The notes: a model not told the origin generated them from the letters alone. Positions 1 through 8,675 are shown, numbered from the stretch's first letter. The stretch: 64,000 bases of DNA from Streptomyces sp. S.PB5 (GCF_030403745.1 NZ_JAQMWP010000007.1:186001-250000); one strand, 5' to 3'. Program-made: numbers and translations.

Positions 1-175
1 TCGACTCGTCCGTGGTCCTGAACCCGGTGCGCAGGAAGACGAGTTCGTGGTCGGGGTCGTCGAACTGCTGGTGCTCGGTGATGTCACAGCTGTGCCGGAC
101 CAGGAAACTGGTCACCGCGTTGACGATACCGGGGCGCTCGGGGCAGCTCAGGGTGAGAACGAACTGGGTGCTCAT
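1..175 (-). CDS. purU: Formyltetrahydrofolate deformylase, N-terminal part (runs off window)
   Basis: Only the first 58 codons are inside the window. The protein begins MSTQFVLTLSCPERPGIV and continues through VTSFLVRHSCDITEHQQFDD, which is the N-terminal ACT domain typical of PurU (10-formyl-THF to formate plus THF). The ATG at 175 follows a strong GAGGAGA ribosome site and lies 10 bases after the sdaA stop, so it looks like the last gene of the glyA-sox-sdaA operon. In sarcosine and dimethylglycine breakdown PurU can recycle the one-carbon-loaded folate. The catalytic formyl-transferase domain is outside the window, so the identification rests on the ACT segment and the context. Confidence 0.85.
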   Translation of the reverse strand, partial: MSTQFVLTLSCPERPGIVNAVTSFLVRHSCDITEHQQFDDPDHELVFLRTGFRTTDES

Positions 176-185
176 GGCTGTCTCC

Positions 186-1565
186 TCAGCACTCGACCAC
201 GTTCAGGGCGAGACCGCCACGCGCGGTCTCCTTGTACTTGTCCTTCATGTCGGCCCCGGTCTCCCGCATGGTCTTGACCGCCTTGTCGAGGGAGACGTGA
301 TGGGTGCCGTCGCCGTGCAGGGCCATCCGGGCGGCGGTGATCGCCTTCAGGGAGGCGACCGCGTTCCGCTCGATGCAGGGGATCTGCACGAGCCCGCCGA
401 CGGGGTCACAGGTGAGACCGAGATTGTGCTCGATGCCGATCTCGGCGGCGTTCTCCACCTGTTCGGGGGTGCCGCCGATGACCTCGGCCAGCCCGGCGGC
501 CGCCATCGAGCAGGCCGAACCGACCTCGCCCTGACAGCCGACCTCGGCCCCGGAGATCGAGGCGTTCTCCTTGAACAGCACTCCGATCGCCGCCGCGGTC
601 AGCAGGAACCGCACGATGCCGTCCTGGTTCGCGCCGCGCACGAACCGCTCGTAGTAGTGCAGCACGGCGGGGATGATCCCGGCGGCGCCGTTGGTCGGGG
701 CGGTGACCACCCGTCCGCCCGCCGCGTTCTCCTCGTTCACCGCCAGTGCGTACAGCGTCACCCACTCCATCGCGTGCAGCGAGTCGGTCTCGGCCTCCTC
801 GTCCGCGCCGAGCAGTTTGCGGTGCAGCGCGGCGGCCCGGCGCCGTACCTTCAGACCGCCGGGCAGCACGCCGTCGGTCGCGCACCCGCGCAGCACGCAC
901 TCCTGCATGACGGACCAGATGTGCAGCAGCCCCGCCCGGACCTCGGCCTCGCTGCGCCGGGCCGTCTCGTTGGCCAGCATGATCGAGCTGATCGAAAGGC
1001 CGGTGCCCTCGGTGTGCGCCAGCAGTTCGGCGCCGGTGGTGAACGGATAGGGCACCGGCGTGGTGTCCGGCACGATCTGCGGGCCCTTCGCCTGGTCGTC
1101 GTCCAGGACGAAGCCGCCGCCGACGGAGTAGTAGGTCCGCAGCGACAGCCGGCGGCCGGAGCTGTCGACCGCCTCGAAGGTCATCGCGTTGGAGTGGAAG
1201 TCCAGCCGCTTGCGGCGGTGCAGGACGATGTCGTCGTCGACCCGGAAGGCGAGGGGATGTTTGCCGAGCAGGTGCAGGCCGCCCGTCGTGCGCACCCGGT
1301 CCATGGCCGGTTCGGCCAGGGCCGGGTCCACGAGTTCGGGCGCGTGCCCTTCCAGGCCGAGCACGACCGCCTTGACGCTGCCGTGCCCGTGCCCGGTGGC
1401 GCCCAGCGAGCCGAACAGCTCGACGTGGACGCCGTGCGTGTCCTCCAGCAGTCCTTCCTGTTCCAAGGCGTGCGCGAAGAGGTGCGCGGCCCGCATCGGG
1501 CCGACCGTGTGCGAACTGGACGGCCCGATGCCCACCTTGAACATGTCGAAGGCGCTGAGGGTCAT
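186..1565 (-). CDS. sdaA: L-serine ammonia-lyase (single-chain, Fe-S type)
   Basis: 459 residues, the normal length for the single-chain iron-sulfur L-serine dehydratase, which converts serine to pyruvate and ammonia. The N-terminus has the diagnostic KVGIGPSSSHTVGPM motif. The C-terminal domain carries the cysteine motifs GCQGEVGSACSM, TCDPVGG and QIPCIERN, expected to hold the 4Fe-4S cluster. I chose the ATG at 1565 because it overlaps the soxG stop in an ATGA arrangement and starts right before the family motif; the open frame extends further upstream but antisense to nothing recognisable. It drains the serine made by GlyA from sarcosine-derived glycine and methylene-THF into central metabolism. 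Confidence 0.93.
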   Translation of the reverse strand: MTLSAFDMFKVGIGPSSSHTVGPMRAAHLFAHALEQEGLLEDTHGVHVELFGSLGATGHGHGSVKAVVLGLEGHAPELVDPALAEPAMDRVRTTGGLHLLGKHPLAFRVDDDIVLHRRKRLDFHSNAMTFEAVDSSGRRLSLRTYYSVGGGFVLDDDQAKGPQIVPDTTPVPYPFTTGAELLAHTEGTGLSISSIMLANETARRSEAEVRAGLLHIWSVMQECVLRGCATDGVLPGGLKVRRRAAALHRKLLGADEEAETDSLHAMEWVTLYALAVNEENAAGGRVVTAPTNGAAGIIPAVLHYYERFVRGANQDGIVRFLLTAAAIGVLFKENASISGAEVGCQGEVGSACSMAAAGLAEVIGGTPEQVENAAEIGIEHNLGLTCDPVGGLVQIPCIERNAVASLKAITAARMALHGDGTHHVSLDKAVKTMRETGADMKDKYKETARGGLALNVVEC

Positions 1566-2167
1566 CCGGTGCCCCCGCCGTACTCCGCGCCCCCGCCGTA
1601 CTCCGTGGCCGCGTCGACCAGCCAAGCCGCCGTGTAGGGGGCGAAGGAGGCACGGACCAGCAGCCAGGCGCCGGAGGCGCCCTCCCCTCGGACGACGAGG
1701 GTGATGCCGGTCTGGGCGAGGAGGGTGGTGTAGCAGGACCCGACGGGGGACACCCGGGGGTCCAGGTCGATCGCGCACCCCTGGGCCAGGATCTGCCGGG
1801 TGAGGCCGCCCCGCAGGGACAGCACCGTGCGCTGTGCGGAGACATCGGTGACGGTGGCGAACTCGTTGCCGATCGCGGACCTCAGCCGCTCGACGAGCGC
1901 CGTGTCCGGGGGCGCCACCAGCAGCCATTCGTCCGGGCCCAGCCACAGGGCCTTCACCTCACCGGACATCTCCGCACGGGAGGCCGACGGCAGCTTCAGA
2001 CCGAGCGCCGACTCGACCGCCTCCGCGGCGGCACTGCCCGGGGTCACCCGCAGAGTGACCTGGGTGAGGAAGGGCAGCTCCTCGACCTGGAAGCCGGCGG
2101 GCAGCCGGTCGAAGGTCTCCCGCCACTCGGCGAGCGGGCTGACACGAACGGGGGTCTCAACCGTCAC
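1562..2167 (-). CDS. soxG: Sarcosine oxidase, gamma subunit
   Basis: 201 residues, a usual size for the gamma subunit of heterotetrameric sarcosine oxidase. The sequence includes the family pattern WLGPDEWLLVAPP around residues 75-88 and a central block with TVTDVSAQRTVLSLRG. The fold is related to the folate-binding end of the GcvT family. The start overlaps the soxA 3' end by 11 bases and the stop overlaps the sdaA start by 4 bases, so translation is probably coupled. The C-terminus ends in a small Glu-Tyr-Gly-Gly-Gly duplication that is unlikely to be functional. The subunit helps assemble the cytoplasmic alpha-beta-gamma-delta complex. Confidence 0.92.
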   Translation of the reverse strand: MTVETPVRVSPLAEWRETFDRLPAGFQVEELPFLTQVTLRVTPGSAAAEAVESALGLKLPSASRAEMSGEVKALWLGPDEWLLVAPPDTALVERLRSAIGNEFATVTDVSAQRTVLSLRGGLTRQILAQGCAIDLDPRVSPVGSCYTTLLAQTGITLVVRGEGASGAWLLVRASFAPYTAAWLVDAATEYGGGAEYGGGTG

Positions 2168-4961
2168 GGCGGCTTCCCTCCTTGTCGAAGACCACGGGGT
2201 CGGTCACGGTCACCGCGACGGTGCGGCCCTCCAGCGGGACGTAGAGCGTCTCGCCGAGCCGCTCGGTGCCGCCGCGCAGCAGGGCGAGGGCGAAGGTGCG
2301 CTGCAGGGCGTCACTGCGGTAGCTGGAGGTGACGTGCCCGAGCATGGGGACCGGGGGTGCGGGCACCTCGGGGGTGGCGATGATCTGGGCGCCCTCCGGG
2401 AGGAGGGTGCGCTCGTCGACGGGCAGCAGCGCGACCAGCTGCTTGCGGTCGGTGCGCCGGTTCTCCGCACGGGCGAAGGACCGCTTGCCGACGAAGTCCT
2501 CCTTCTTCTTCGACACCACCCAGGACATCCCGAGATCCTGCGGAGCGACCGTGCCGTCGGTGTCCTGACCGATGATCGGGTACGCCTTCTCCGCGCGCAG
2601 CACGTGCATGGTCTCCGTGCCGTACGGCGTGATGCCGAAGGGGCCGCCCGCCGCGTACACCGCCTCCCACACCGAAGTGGCGTACCAGGCGGGCACGTTG
2701 ATCTCGTAGGCGAGCTCACCGGAGAAGCTGATCCGTGCCACCCGCGCGGGCACGCCCGCCACGAGGGTGTCCTGCCAGGTCATGAACCCGAAGGCGTCGT
2801 TGCTGACGTCGAGCGTCGGTGCGACCAGCGCCAGTACGTCCCGCGAGCGCGGTCCGACCAGGGGGATCGTCGCCCAGTGCTCGGTGACGGAGGTCAGATG
2901 GACCCGCAGCTGCGGCCACTCGGTCTGGAGCCACTCCTCCATCCACTCAAGCACCTTGGCGGCGTTGCCCGTTGTCGTCGTGACGAGGAACTCCTCCTCG
3001 GCCACCCGGAACACGGTCCCGTCGTCCAGGGCCATGCCGTCGATCCCGCACATCACGCCGTAGCGGACGCGTCCGGTCTTCAGCGTGCTCATCAGGTTGG
3101 TGTAGAGCCGGTCCAGCAGTACCCCGGAGTCGGGGCCCTGGACGCTGATCTTGCCGAGCGTGGAGCCGTCCATCATGCCGACGCCCGCCCGGACCGCCCG
3201 GCACTCCCGCAGCACGGCCTCCTCGATCGTCTCCGCGCCGACGGGGTAGTACCAGGGCCGCTTCCACTGGCCCACGTTCTCGAAGAGCGCACCGTGCTCG
3301 ACATGCCACCGGTGAAGGGCCGTGACCCGCACGGGATCGAACAGCTCACCGCGGTTGCGCCCGGCGAACGCGGCGAACGCGACCGGCACCGTGGGCGGAC
3401 GGAGCTTGGGCGTGCCCAGCTCGGCGATGTCCACCCCCAGCGCCTCGGCGATGATGCCGGAGGTCAGCACACCCGACGTACGCCCCTGGTCGTGCGCGGT
3501 CCCGATGGTGGTGTACCGCTTGACGTGCTCCACCGACGTCAGCCCCGCCCCGGTGGCCCGCAGGACGTCCGTGACGGTCTGATCGCGCTGGAGGTCGACG
3601 AACTGGGCGTCCTTGGAGCCGGGTACCTGCCAGAGCACCGCGCCGGGTGCCCCGACGGGCTCGTCGCCGGCAGCCGGCAGATCCACCGGCCGTCCCGCGG
3701 TCCTCCCGAGCGCCGCCAGCGCACCGAGGGCCGCCTCCACACCGTCCCGCAGCACCTCGGCCGCCCCCAGAACTCCACTCGCGGCACCGGCGGTCCGTAC
3801 GGTCTCCAGCGCGCCGGCCGGCACGAAGCTGCCCGACGCGCTGTCGTACCGAAGCGCTCCCCGGGCCTGGCTGAACAGCTGCACCGCCGGGTTCCAGCCG
3901 CCCGACACCAGCAGCAGATCGCAGCCGATCTCCTCGTCCCCGACCCGCACCCCGGTGATCCGCTCGACACCGCTCGTCCCCGACACCACCTGCCCGGCCC
4001 GCACCTCGATCCCGCGCTCGGCACAGGCGTCCCGCCAGTGGCCCGGCACCTCGCCGCGGGTGTCGATCACCGCGCGCACCCGCGCGCCGGCGTCGGCCAG
4101 TTCGGTCGCCGCGGGATAGGCGCTGTCGTTGGTGGTGAACACGACGACCTCACGGCCCGCGAGGACACCGAAGCGGTTCAGATACGTCCGGGCCGAGTCC
4201 GCGAGCATGATGCCGGGACGGTCGTTGTCGTCGAACGCGATCGGCCGCTCGTAGGCGCCGGTCGCGAACACGACCTGCTTGGCCCGGACGCGCCAGACCC
4301 GCTGCCGGGAGACATGCGCGGGCGCGTCCGCACCGAGGTGGTCGGTGCGCTTCTCCAGCGCGAGGACGAGACCGTCGTCGTAGTAGCCGACCGCCGTGGT
4401 CCGCTGCAGGAGCCGGACATCGGCGTTCGCCGAGAGCTCCGCCGTGGCCTGGGCGACCCACCCGGAAGCGGACTCCTGACCCAGCAACGAGCCACCGTGC
4501 GACGGCAGTTCATCGACCACGACGACCCGTGCACCGGCCCGCGAGGCGGTCAGCGCGGCCGCCAGCCCGGCCGGACCGGCGCCGACGACCAGCACGTCGC
4601 AGTGGGCGTGCACGGTGTCGTACCGGGCCGGGTCGGGCTCGGTGCCGAGGCGGCCCTGGCCGCTCAGCCCCCGGGCGACGAGACCGTCGTACAGCTCGAC
4701 GGTGGTGGCCGTGAGCATCGGCTCGGGGAAGGGGAACTCGATCTGGACGAGGGCGTTGGGCTCCTCGACGCCCGCGGTCATGATGCCGCGCGGCCGGCCG
4801 TACCTGATGCTGGTGGCCACGTGGTGGACCCCGTTGGCCAGCAGGGCGGAGGCGAGGGTGTCGCCGGCGTGGCCGGTGTACGCGCGGCCGTCGAAGGTGA
4901 AGGAGAGGGTCTTGGTGCGGTCCACGGAGCCGAAGCCGTCGACACGGAACGCGTTGCTCAT
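2157..4961 (-). CDS. soxA: Sarcosine oxidase, alpha subunit
   Basis: 934 residues. The N-terminal about 100 residues form the 2Fe-2S-ferredoxin-like fold without cluster cysteines. Next comes a nucleotide-binding domain with VLVVGAGPAGLAAALTASRAG near residue 125, and a GcvT/aminomethyltransferase-like C-terminal half (from about residue 540) that binds tetrahydrofolate. In heterotetrameric sarcosine oxidase this subunit holds NAD and the folate site where the methyl carbon leaving sarcosine is trapped as 5,10-methylene-THF. The start overlaps the soxD stop by 4 bases. Length and domain order match known SoxA proteins; no frameshift was seen. Confidence 0.95.
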   Translation of the reverse strand: MSNAFRVDGFGSVDRTKTLSFTFDGRAYTGHAGDTLASALLANGVHHVATSIRYGRPRGIMTAGVEEPNALVQIEFPFPEPMLTATTVELYDGLVARGLSGQGRLGTEPDPARYDTVHAHCDVLVVGAGPAGLAAALTASRAGARVVVVDELPSHGGSLLGQESASGWVAQATAELSANADVRLLQRTTAVGYYDDGLVLALEKRTDHLGADAPAHVSRQRVWRVRAKQVVFATGAYERPIAFDDNDRPGIMLADSARTYLNRFGVLAGREVVVFTTNDSAYPAATELADAGARVRAVIDTRGEVPGHWRDACAERGIEVRAGQVVSGTSGVERITGVRVGDEEIGCDLLLVSGGWNPAVQLFSQARGALRYDSASGSFVPAGALETVRTAGAASGVLGAAEVLRDGVEAALGALAALGRTAGRPVDLPAAGDEPVGAPGAVLWQVPGSKDAQFVDLQRDQTVTDVLRATGAGLTSVEHVKRYTTIGTAHDQGRTSGVLTSGIIAEALGVDIAELGTPKLRPPTVPVAFAAFAGRNRGELFDPVRVTALHRWHVEHGALFENVGQWKRPWYYPVGAETIEEAVLRECRAVRAGVGMMDGSTLGKISVQGPDSGVLLDRLYTNLMSTLKTGRVRYGVMCGIDGMALDDGTVFRVAEEEFLVTTTTGNAAKVLEWMEEWLQTEWPQLRVHLTSVTEHWATIPLVGPRSRDVLALVAPTLDVSNDAFGFMTWQDTLVAGVPARVARISFSGELAYEINVPAWYATSVWEAVYAAGGPFGITPYGTETMHVLRAEKAYPIIGQDTDGTVAPQDLGMSWVVSKKKEDFVGKRSFARAENRRTDRKQLVALLPVDERTLLPEGAQIIATPEVPAPPVPMLGHVTSSYRSDALQRTFALALLRGGTERLGETLYVPLEGRTVAVTVTDPVVFDKEGSRRDG

Positions 4962-5230
4962 GTGCGGGGCTCCTCACCCGGGCGGTGGACGGACAGGAAC
5001 TGATGGGTGACGGTGTCGCGCACGGCGTTGAACCAGCGGCGGCAGCCCGCGGAGTGCACCCACCGTTCGGCGAAGGGGCCCTTGGGGTTGTCGCGGAAGA
5101 AGACGTACTGGGCCCACTGTTCGTCGTCGAGGTCGGCGGGCTTCGCGGGGTAGGCGACGTGCGCCTGTCCGCCGTAGTGGAACTCGGCTTCCTCGCGTTC
5201 GCCGCACCAGGGGCAGGCGATGAGCTGCAT
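4958..5230 (-). CDS. soxD: Sarcosine oxidase, delta subunit
   Basis: 90 residues. It starts MQLIACPWCGEREEAEF, and a second metal-ligand pair lies in HSAGCRRWFNAVRDT, giving the zinc-ribbon arrangement typical of SoxD. The ATG at 5230 is preceded by CAGGAGA, 19 bases beyond the soxB stop. The frame stays open upstream into soxB, but that extension has no family similarity. The subunit caps the alpha subunit in the complex. The gene overlaps soxA by 4 bases, keeping the standard B-D-A-G order. Confidence 0.93.
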   Translation of the reverse strand: MQLIACPWCGEREEAEFHYGGQAHVAYPAKPADLDDEQWAQYVFFRDNPKGPFAERWVHSAGCRRWFNAVRDTVTHQFLSVHRPGEEPRT

Positions 5231-5249
5231 CGGGGTCTCCTGAGAGGCG

Positions 5250-6470
5250 TCAGTGGGCGACGGCGGCCGCGCCGTGCTCGTCGACCAGCGCACCGGTGAC
5301 GAACCTGGACAGGGTGAACGGCGCGTTGTACGGGTGGGGTTCGCCGGTGGCGATGGTGTGCGCGTAGCACCAGCCGACGCCCGGGGTGGCCTTGAACCCG
5401 CCTGTTCCCCAGCCGCAGTTGAGGTACAGGTCCTCGATGGGGGTGAGGCCGACGATGGGGGAGGCGTCCGGGGTGGTGTCGACGATGCCGGCCCAGGTGC
5501 GCAGCATGTGGGCGCGGGCGAAGACGGGGAACAGCTCCAGGGCGGCGGCCATCTGGCGTTCGATGATGTGGAACGCCCCGCGCTGGCCGTAGCCGTTGTA
5601 GCTGTCGATGCCCGCGCCCATCACCAACTCGCCCTTGTGTGCCTGGGAGACGTAGACGTGTACGGCGTTGGACATCACGACCGTCGGGTGCACCGGTTCG
5701 AGCAGTTCGGAGACCAGGGCCTGCAACGGGTGGCTCTGCAGCGGCAGTCGGAGGCCGACCATCTCGGCGAGCACGGAGGTGTGCCCGGCCCCGGCGAGTG
5801 CCACCTTCCCGGCGGCGATACGGCCCCGGGTGGTCCGTACGCCCGTCACCCGCCCGTCGGTCACGTCGATGCCGGTGACCTCGCAGTTCTGGATGAGGTC
5901 GATGCCGTATGCGTCGGCCCTGCGTGCGAAGCCCCAGGCGACGTAGTCGTGCTTGGCGATGCCCGCGCGCGGCTGGTAGGTCGCGCCGAGCACCGGATAG
6001 CGCACATCGGGGGAGACGTTGACGATCGGACAGACCTTGGCGACCTCGTCCGGCTCCAGCCACTCCGCGTCGATGCCGTTGAGCTGGTTGGCGTACACGC
6101 GGCGCTTGCTGTCGCGGATGTCCTGCAGCGTGTGCGCGAGGTTCAGGACACCGCGCTGGCTGAAGAGGATGGGGTAGTCGAGGTCCTCTTCGAGGGTCTC
6201 CCAGAGCTTCAGGGAGTGCTCGTAGATGCCGGAGCTCTCGTCCCAGAGGTAGTTGGAGCGGATGATCGTGGTGTTGCGGGCCATGTTGCCGCCCGCGAGC
6301 CAGCCCTTCTCCAGGACCGCGATGTCGGTGATGCCGTGGTTCTTGGCGAGGTAGTAGGCGGTGGCCAGACCGTGCCCGCCGCCACCGACGATCACCACGT
6401 CGTACGACGGCTTGGGGGCGGGGTTGCGCCACAGGAAGTCCGGGTGGTCCGGGAGGGGCGTGCCGGTCAT
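5250..6470 (-). CDS. soxB: Sarcosine oxidase, beta subunit
   Basis: 406 residues, the family's usual length. A dinucleotide-binding motif VVIVGGGGHGLATAYYLAK sits at residues 25-43, and the DAO-type FAD fold follows. His174 in the motif AKHDYVAWG falls where known SoxB proteins attach FMN covalently (position from family knowledge). The C-terminal flavin motif is CGWGTGGFKATPG. This subunit oxidises sarcosine to glycine and passes electrons from FAD to FMN and then oxygen, giving peroxide. It overlaps the glyA stop by 4 bases, so it is translated from the same polycistronic message. Confidence 0.95.
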   Translation of the reverse strand: MTGTPLPDHPDFLWRNPAPKPSYDVVIVGGGGHGLATAYYLAKNHGITDIAVLEKGWLAGGNMARNTTIIRSNYLWDESSGIYEHSLKLWETLEEDLDYPILFSQRGVLNLAHTLQDIRDSKRRVYANQLNGIDAEWLEPDEVAKVCPIVNVSPDVRYPVLGATYQPRAGIAKHDYVAWGFARRADAYGIDLIQNCEVTGIDVTDGRVTGVRTTRGRIAAGKVALAGAGHTSVLAEMVGLRLPLQSHPLQALVSELLEPVHPTVVMSNAVHVYVSQAHKGELVMGAGIDSYNGYGQRGAFHIIERQMAAALELFPVFARAHMLRTWAGIVDTTPDASPIVGLTPIEDLYLNCGWGTGGFKATPGVGWCYAHTIATGEPHPYNAPFTLSRFVTGALVDEHGAAAVAH

Positions 6471-7753
6471 GCCGCGGCTCCGTTCAGCTGGGAGTAGAGG
6501 GGGAACGCGGCGGCGAGCTTCGCCACTCGGGTGCGCAGCGACTCGGCCTGATCGTCGCTGAGCTGCTCGGGCTTCAGGGCGTTCGCGATGATGTCGGCGA
6601 CCTCGCGGAACTCCGCGTCGCCGAACCCGCGGGTGGCCAGCGCGGGGGTGCCGATGCGCAGGCCGGAGGAGACCATGGGCGGGCGCGGGTCGAAGGGGAC
6701 GGCGTTGCGGTTGACGGTGATGCCGACCGAGTGGAGCCGGTCCTCGGCCTGGCGGCCGTCGAGTGAGCTGCCCCGCAGATCCACCAGGACCAGGTGGACC
6801 TCCGTGCCCCCGGTGAGCACCGTGATGCCCGCCTCGGCCACGTCGTCGGCCAGCAGCCGTCCGGCGAGGATCTTCGCGCCCTTCAGCGTGCGCCGCTGAC
6901 GCTCGCGGAACTCCTCGCTCGCGGCCATCTTGAAGGCGACCGCCTTGGCGGCGATCACATGCTCCAGCGGCCCGCCCTGCTGACCGGGGAAGACCGCCGA
7001 GTTGATCTTCTTGGCCAGTTCGGCCTTGCTGAGGATGACCCCGCCGCGGGGGCCGCCGAGGGTCTTGTGGGTGGTCGTCGTGACGACGTCCGCGTACGGC
7101 ACCGGGCTGGGGTGCAGGCCCGCGGCGACCAGACCGGCGAAGTGCGCCATGTCCACCATCAGGTACGCGCCCACCGCGTCGGCGATCCGGCGGAACTCGG
7201 CGAAGTCCAGCTGCCGCGGATAGGCCGACCAGCCGGCCACGATCAGCTTCGGGCGGTGCGCGAGCGCGAGTTGCTCGACCTCGTCCATGTCCACACGGAG
7301 GTCGGACTCGCGTACGTGGTAGGGGACGACGTTGTAGAGCTTGCCGGAGTAGTTCAGGCGCATGCCGTGGGTGAGATGGCCGCCGTGCGCCAGGTCCAGG
7401 CCGAGGATGGTGTCGCCGGGCTGGAGGAGGGCGAACATCGCGGCCGCGTTGGCCTGGGCGCCGGAGTGCGGCTGGACGTTGGCGGCCTCGGCGCCGAACA
7501 GGGCGGTGATCCGCTCGATGGCCAACTGCTCGACGACGTCGACGTGTTCGCAGCCGCCGTAGTAGCGGCGGCCCGGATAGCCCTCCGCGTACTTGTTGGT
7601 CAGGACCGAGCCCTGGGCCTCCAGCACCGCCGGCGGCGCGAAGTTCTCGCTCGCGATCATCTCCAGCGTCGACTGCTGGCGGTCGAGCTCCGCGTCGACC
7701 GCGGCGGCGACCTCGGGGTCGAACGCGGCTAGTGACTGGACGTCGAGGCTCAT
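6467..7753 (-). CDS. glyA: Serine hydroxymethyltransferase
   Basis: 428 residues with all hallmarks of SHMT: an N-terminal substrate region with SENFAPPAVLEAQGS, YPGRRYYGGCEHVD, and the PLP lysine motif VTTTTHKTLGGPRGG. It condenses glycine with 5,10-methylene-THF to give serine. As first gene of the sox operon it uses both products of sarcosine oxidase at once. This is likely a catabolic copy; a housekeeping glyA would be expected elsewhere in the genome (inference). Its promoter region, shared with the divergent GntR gene, contains two TGATATATCA palindromes. Confidence 0.95.
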   Translation of the reverse strand: MSLDVQSLAAFDPEVAAAVDAELDRQQSTLEMIASENFAPPAVLEAQGSVLTNKYAEGYPGRRYYGGCEHVDVVEQLAIERITALFGAEAANVQPHSGAQANAAAMFALLQPGDTILGLDLAHGGHLTHGMRLNYSGKLYNVVPYHVRESDLRVDMDEVEQLALAHRPKLIVAGWSAYPRQLDFAEFRRIADAVGAYLMVDMAHFAGLVAAGLHPSPVPYADVVTTTTHKTLGGPRGGVILSKAELAKKINSAVFPGQQGGPLEHVIAAKAVAFKMAASEEFRERQRRTLKGAKILAGRLLADDVAEAGITVLTGGTEVHLVLVDLRGSSLDGRQAEDRLHSVGITVNRNAVPFDPRPPMVSSGLRIGTPALATRGFGDAEFREVADIIANALKPEQLSDDQAESLRTRVAKLAAAFPLYSQLNGAAA

Positions 7754-7783
7754 GCGGTCCCCTTGGAAGACGAGAGTCGTACG

Positions 7784-7797
7784 ACTGATATATCAGT
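7784..7797. promoter_or_regulatory. GntR operator candidate 1 (glyA side)
   Basis: A perfect 14-base palindrome, ACTGATATATCAGT, 30 bases upstream of the glyA start. Its core TGATATATCA is an AT-rich island in very GC-rich DNA and recurs 77 bases away next to the divergent GntR gene. FCD-class GntR proteins commonly bind short AT-centred palindromes, so this is the likely site where the neighbouring regulator controls the sox operon. Confidence 0.75.
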
Positions 7798-7860
7798 TGT
7801 AGGTGCGACCGGGGCGAGCCGTCAAGAGCCGGTCCCGGGTCCGTCCCTCCTTGCCTGGGG

Positions 7861-7874
7861 ACTGATATATCAAT
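7861..7874. promoter_or_regulatory. GntR operator candidate 2 (regulator side)
   Basis: ACTGATATATCAAT, the same core as the glyA-proximal site with one outer mismatch, 45 bases upstream of the GntR start. Three flanking bases (TTGT after the core against GTTGT) are also shared. The two sites bracket the divergent promoters, suggesting autoregulation plus control of the sox operon. Confidence 0.72.
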
Positions 7875-7919
7875 TGTGCGCTAACGTGGTCCTCTGGAGT
7901 CTCGACGAGGAGAGTGCGC

Positions 7920-8570
7920 ATGTCGGTCGCGATGGCGGAGGGCCGTCCCTCCCTGGCCGAGCGGGCCTATCAGGTGCTGTGCGACCGCTTGGTGACCCTC
8001 AAGATCGCGCCCGGTTCGCCCATCAACGACGAGCAGGTGGCCGCGGAGCTCGGGGTGGGACGCACCCCGGTGCGTGAGGCCCTCAAGCGTCTTGAGGTCG
8101 ACCGGCTGGTCGTGGCCTTCCCCCGGCGCGGCACCTTCGCCTCCGAAGTGCAGATCACGGACCTGGGGCATCTCACCGAGGTCCGCCTGCGCCTGGAGCC
8201 CCTGGCCGCCGACTGCGCCGCACGCCGGGCGGGCGCCCGGGACCGCGCCGTGCTCACCGAACTGCTGGCGGAGCTGGACGCGATCGCCGGGGGAGAGGTC
8301 GACCAGCTCATCGACCTGGACCTCCGGCTGCACCGGGCGCTCTACGCCGCCACGGCGAACCCTTTCCTCAGTGACACGCTCGTGCGCTACGACAACCTCG
8401 CCACCCGCATCTGGTGTCTGTTCCTCGACCGGCTGCCCGGACTGGCCGGCCATGTCGACGAGCACGGCCCGCTCGTGCGGGCCGTGCTGGCGGGCGACGG
8501 CGAACGCGCCGCAGGTCTGGCGGAGGAGCACGTGCGCAGGTTCGAGGCGGCGATCCGCTCGCTGCTCTGA
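7920..8570 (+). CDS. GntR-family regulator, FCD (FadR/VanR) subfamily
   Basis: 216 residues. The N-terminal winged helix-turn-helix includes INDEQVAAELGVGRTPVREA, and the C-terminal all-helical FCD ligand domain has LDLRLHRALYAATANPF and a late EEHVRRFEAAI helix, with acidic and histidine residues placed as in metal-binding FCD domains. I chose the ATG at 7920, seven bases after GAGGAG, over the GTG at 7914, which is too close to that site. It is divergent from glyA-sox and flanked by the two TGATATATCA sites, so it is probably the local repressor answering to sarcosine, glycine or a related amine. The ligand is inference. Confidence 0.88.
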   Translation: MSVAMAEGRPSLAERAYQVLCDRLVTLKIAPGSPINDEQVAAELGVGRTPVREALKRLEVDRLVVAFPRRGTFASEVQITDLGHLTEVRLRLEPLAADCAARRAGARDRAVLTELLAELDAIAGGEVDQLIDLDLRLHRALYAATANPFLSDTLVRYDNLATRIWCLFLDRLPGLAGHVDEHGPLVRAVLAGDGERAAGLAEEHVRRFEAAIRSLL

Positions 8571-8609
8571 CGCCCGCCCCCGGCACCTCCCGTGGGTCCG
8601 CCGCTCCGT

Positions 8610-8626
8610 GTAGCAGGCCTGGCAAC
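8610..8626. promoter_or_regulatory. GTTGC-N7-GCAAC-like site upstream of choline dehydrogenase (distal)
   Basis: GTAGC-N7-GCAAC, one mismatch from the GTTGC-N7-GCAAC pattern found upstream of the aldehyde dehydrogenase and dimethylglycine oxidase genes. It lies 49 bases upstream of a perfect copy. The regulator is unknown. Confidence 0.45.
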
Positions 8627-8658
8627 TGCGGGCAACGACAGCGAAACAAGGCCCCGAA

Positions 8659-8675
8659 GTTGCGTCCGTCGCAAC
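8659..8675. promoter_or_regulatory. GTTGC-N7-GCAAC site upstream of choline dehydrogenase (proximal)
   Basis: A perfect inverted repeat; the arms extend to GTTGCG / CGCAAC with a 5-base centre. It lies 68 bases upstream of the chosen start. The same 17-base design precedes two other betaine-catabolism transcription units in the window, so it is a candidate binding site for a shared regulator not encoded here. Confidence 0.6.

Noticed and set aside
1800..5003. Very long open frame on the plus strand opposite soxA/soxG
   Set aside because: It is antisense to well-conserved sarcosine oxidase genes; in high-GC DNA such frames stay open by codon bias. Its composition is Arg/Gly/His-rich with no domain.
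7754..7919. Glycine riboswitch upstream of glyA
   Set aside because: The gap to the divergent gene is 166 bases and holds two operators; the conserved tandem glycine aptamer features are not seen.
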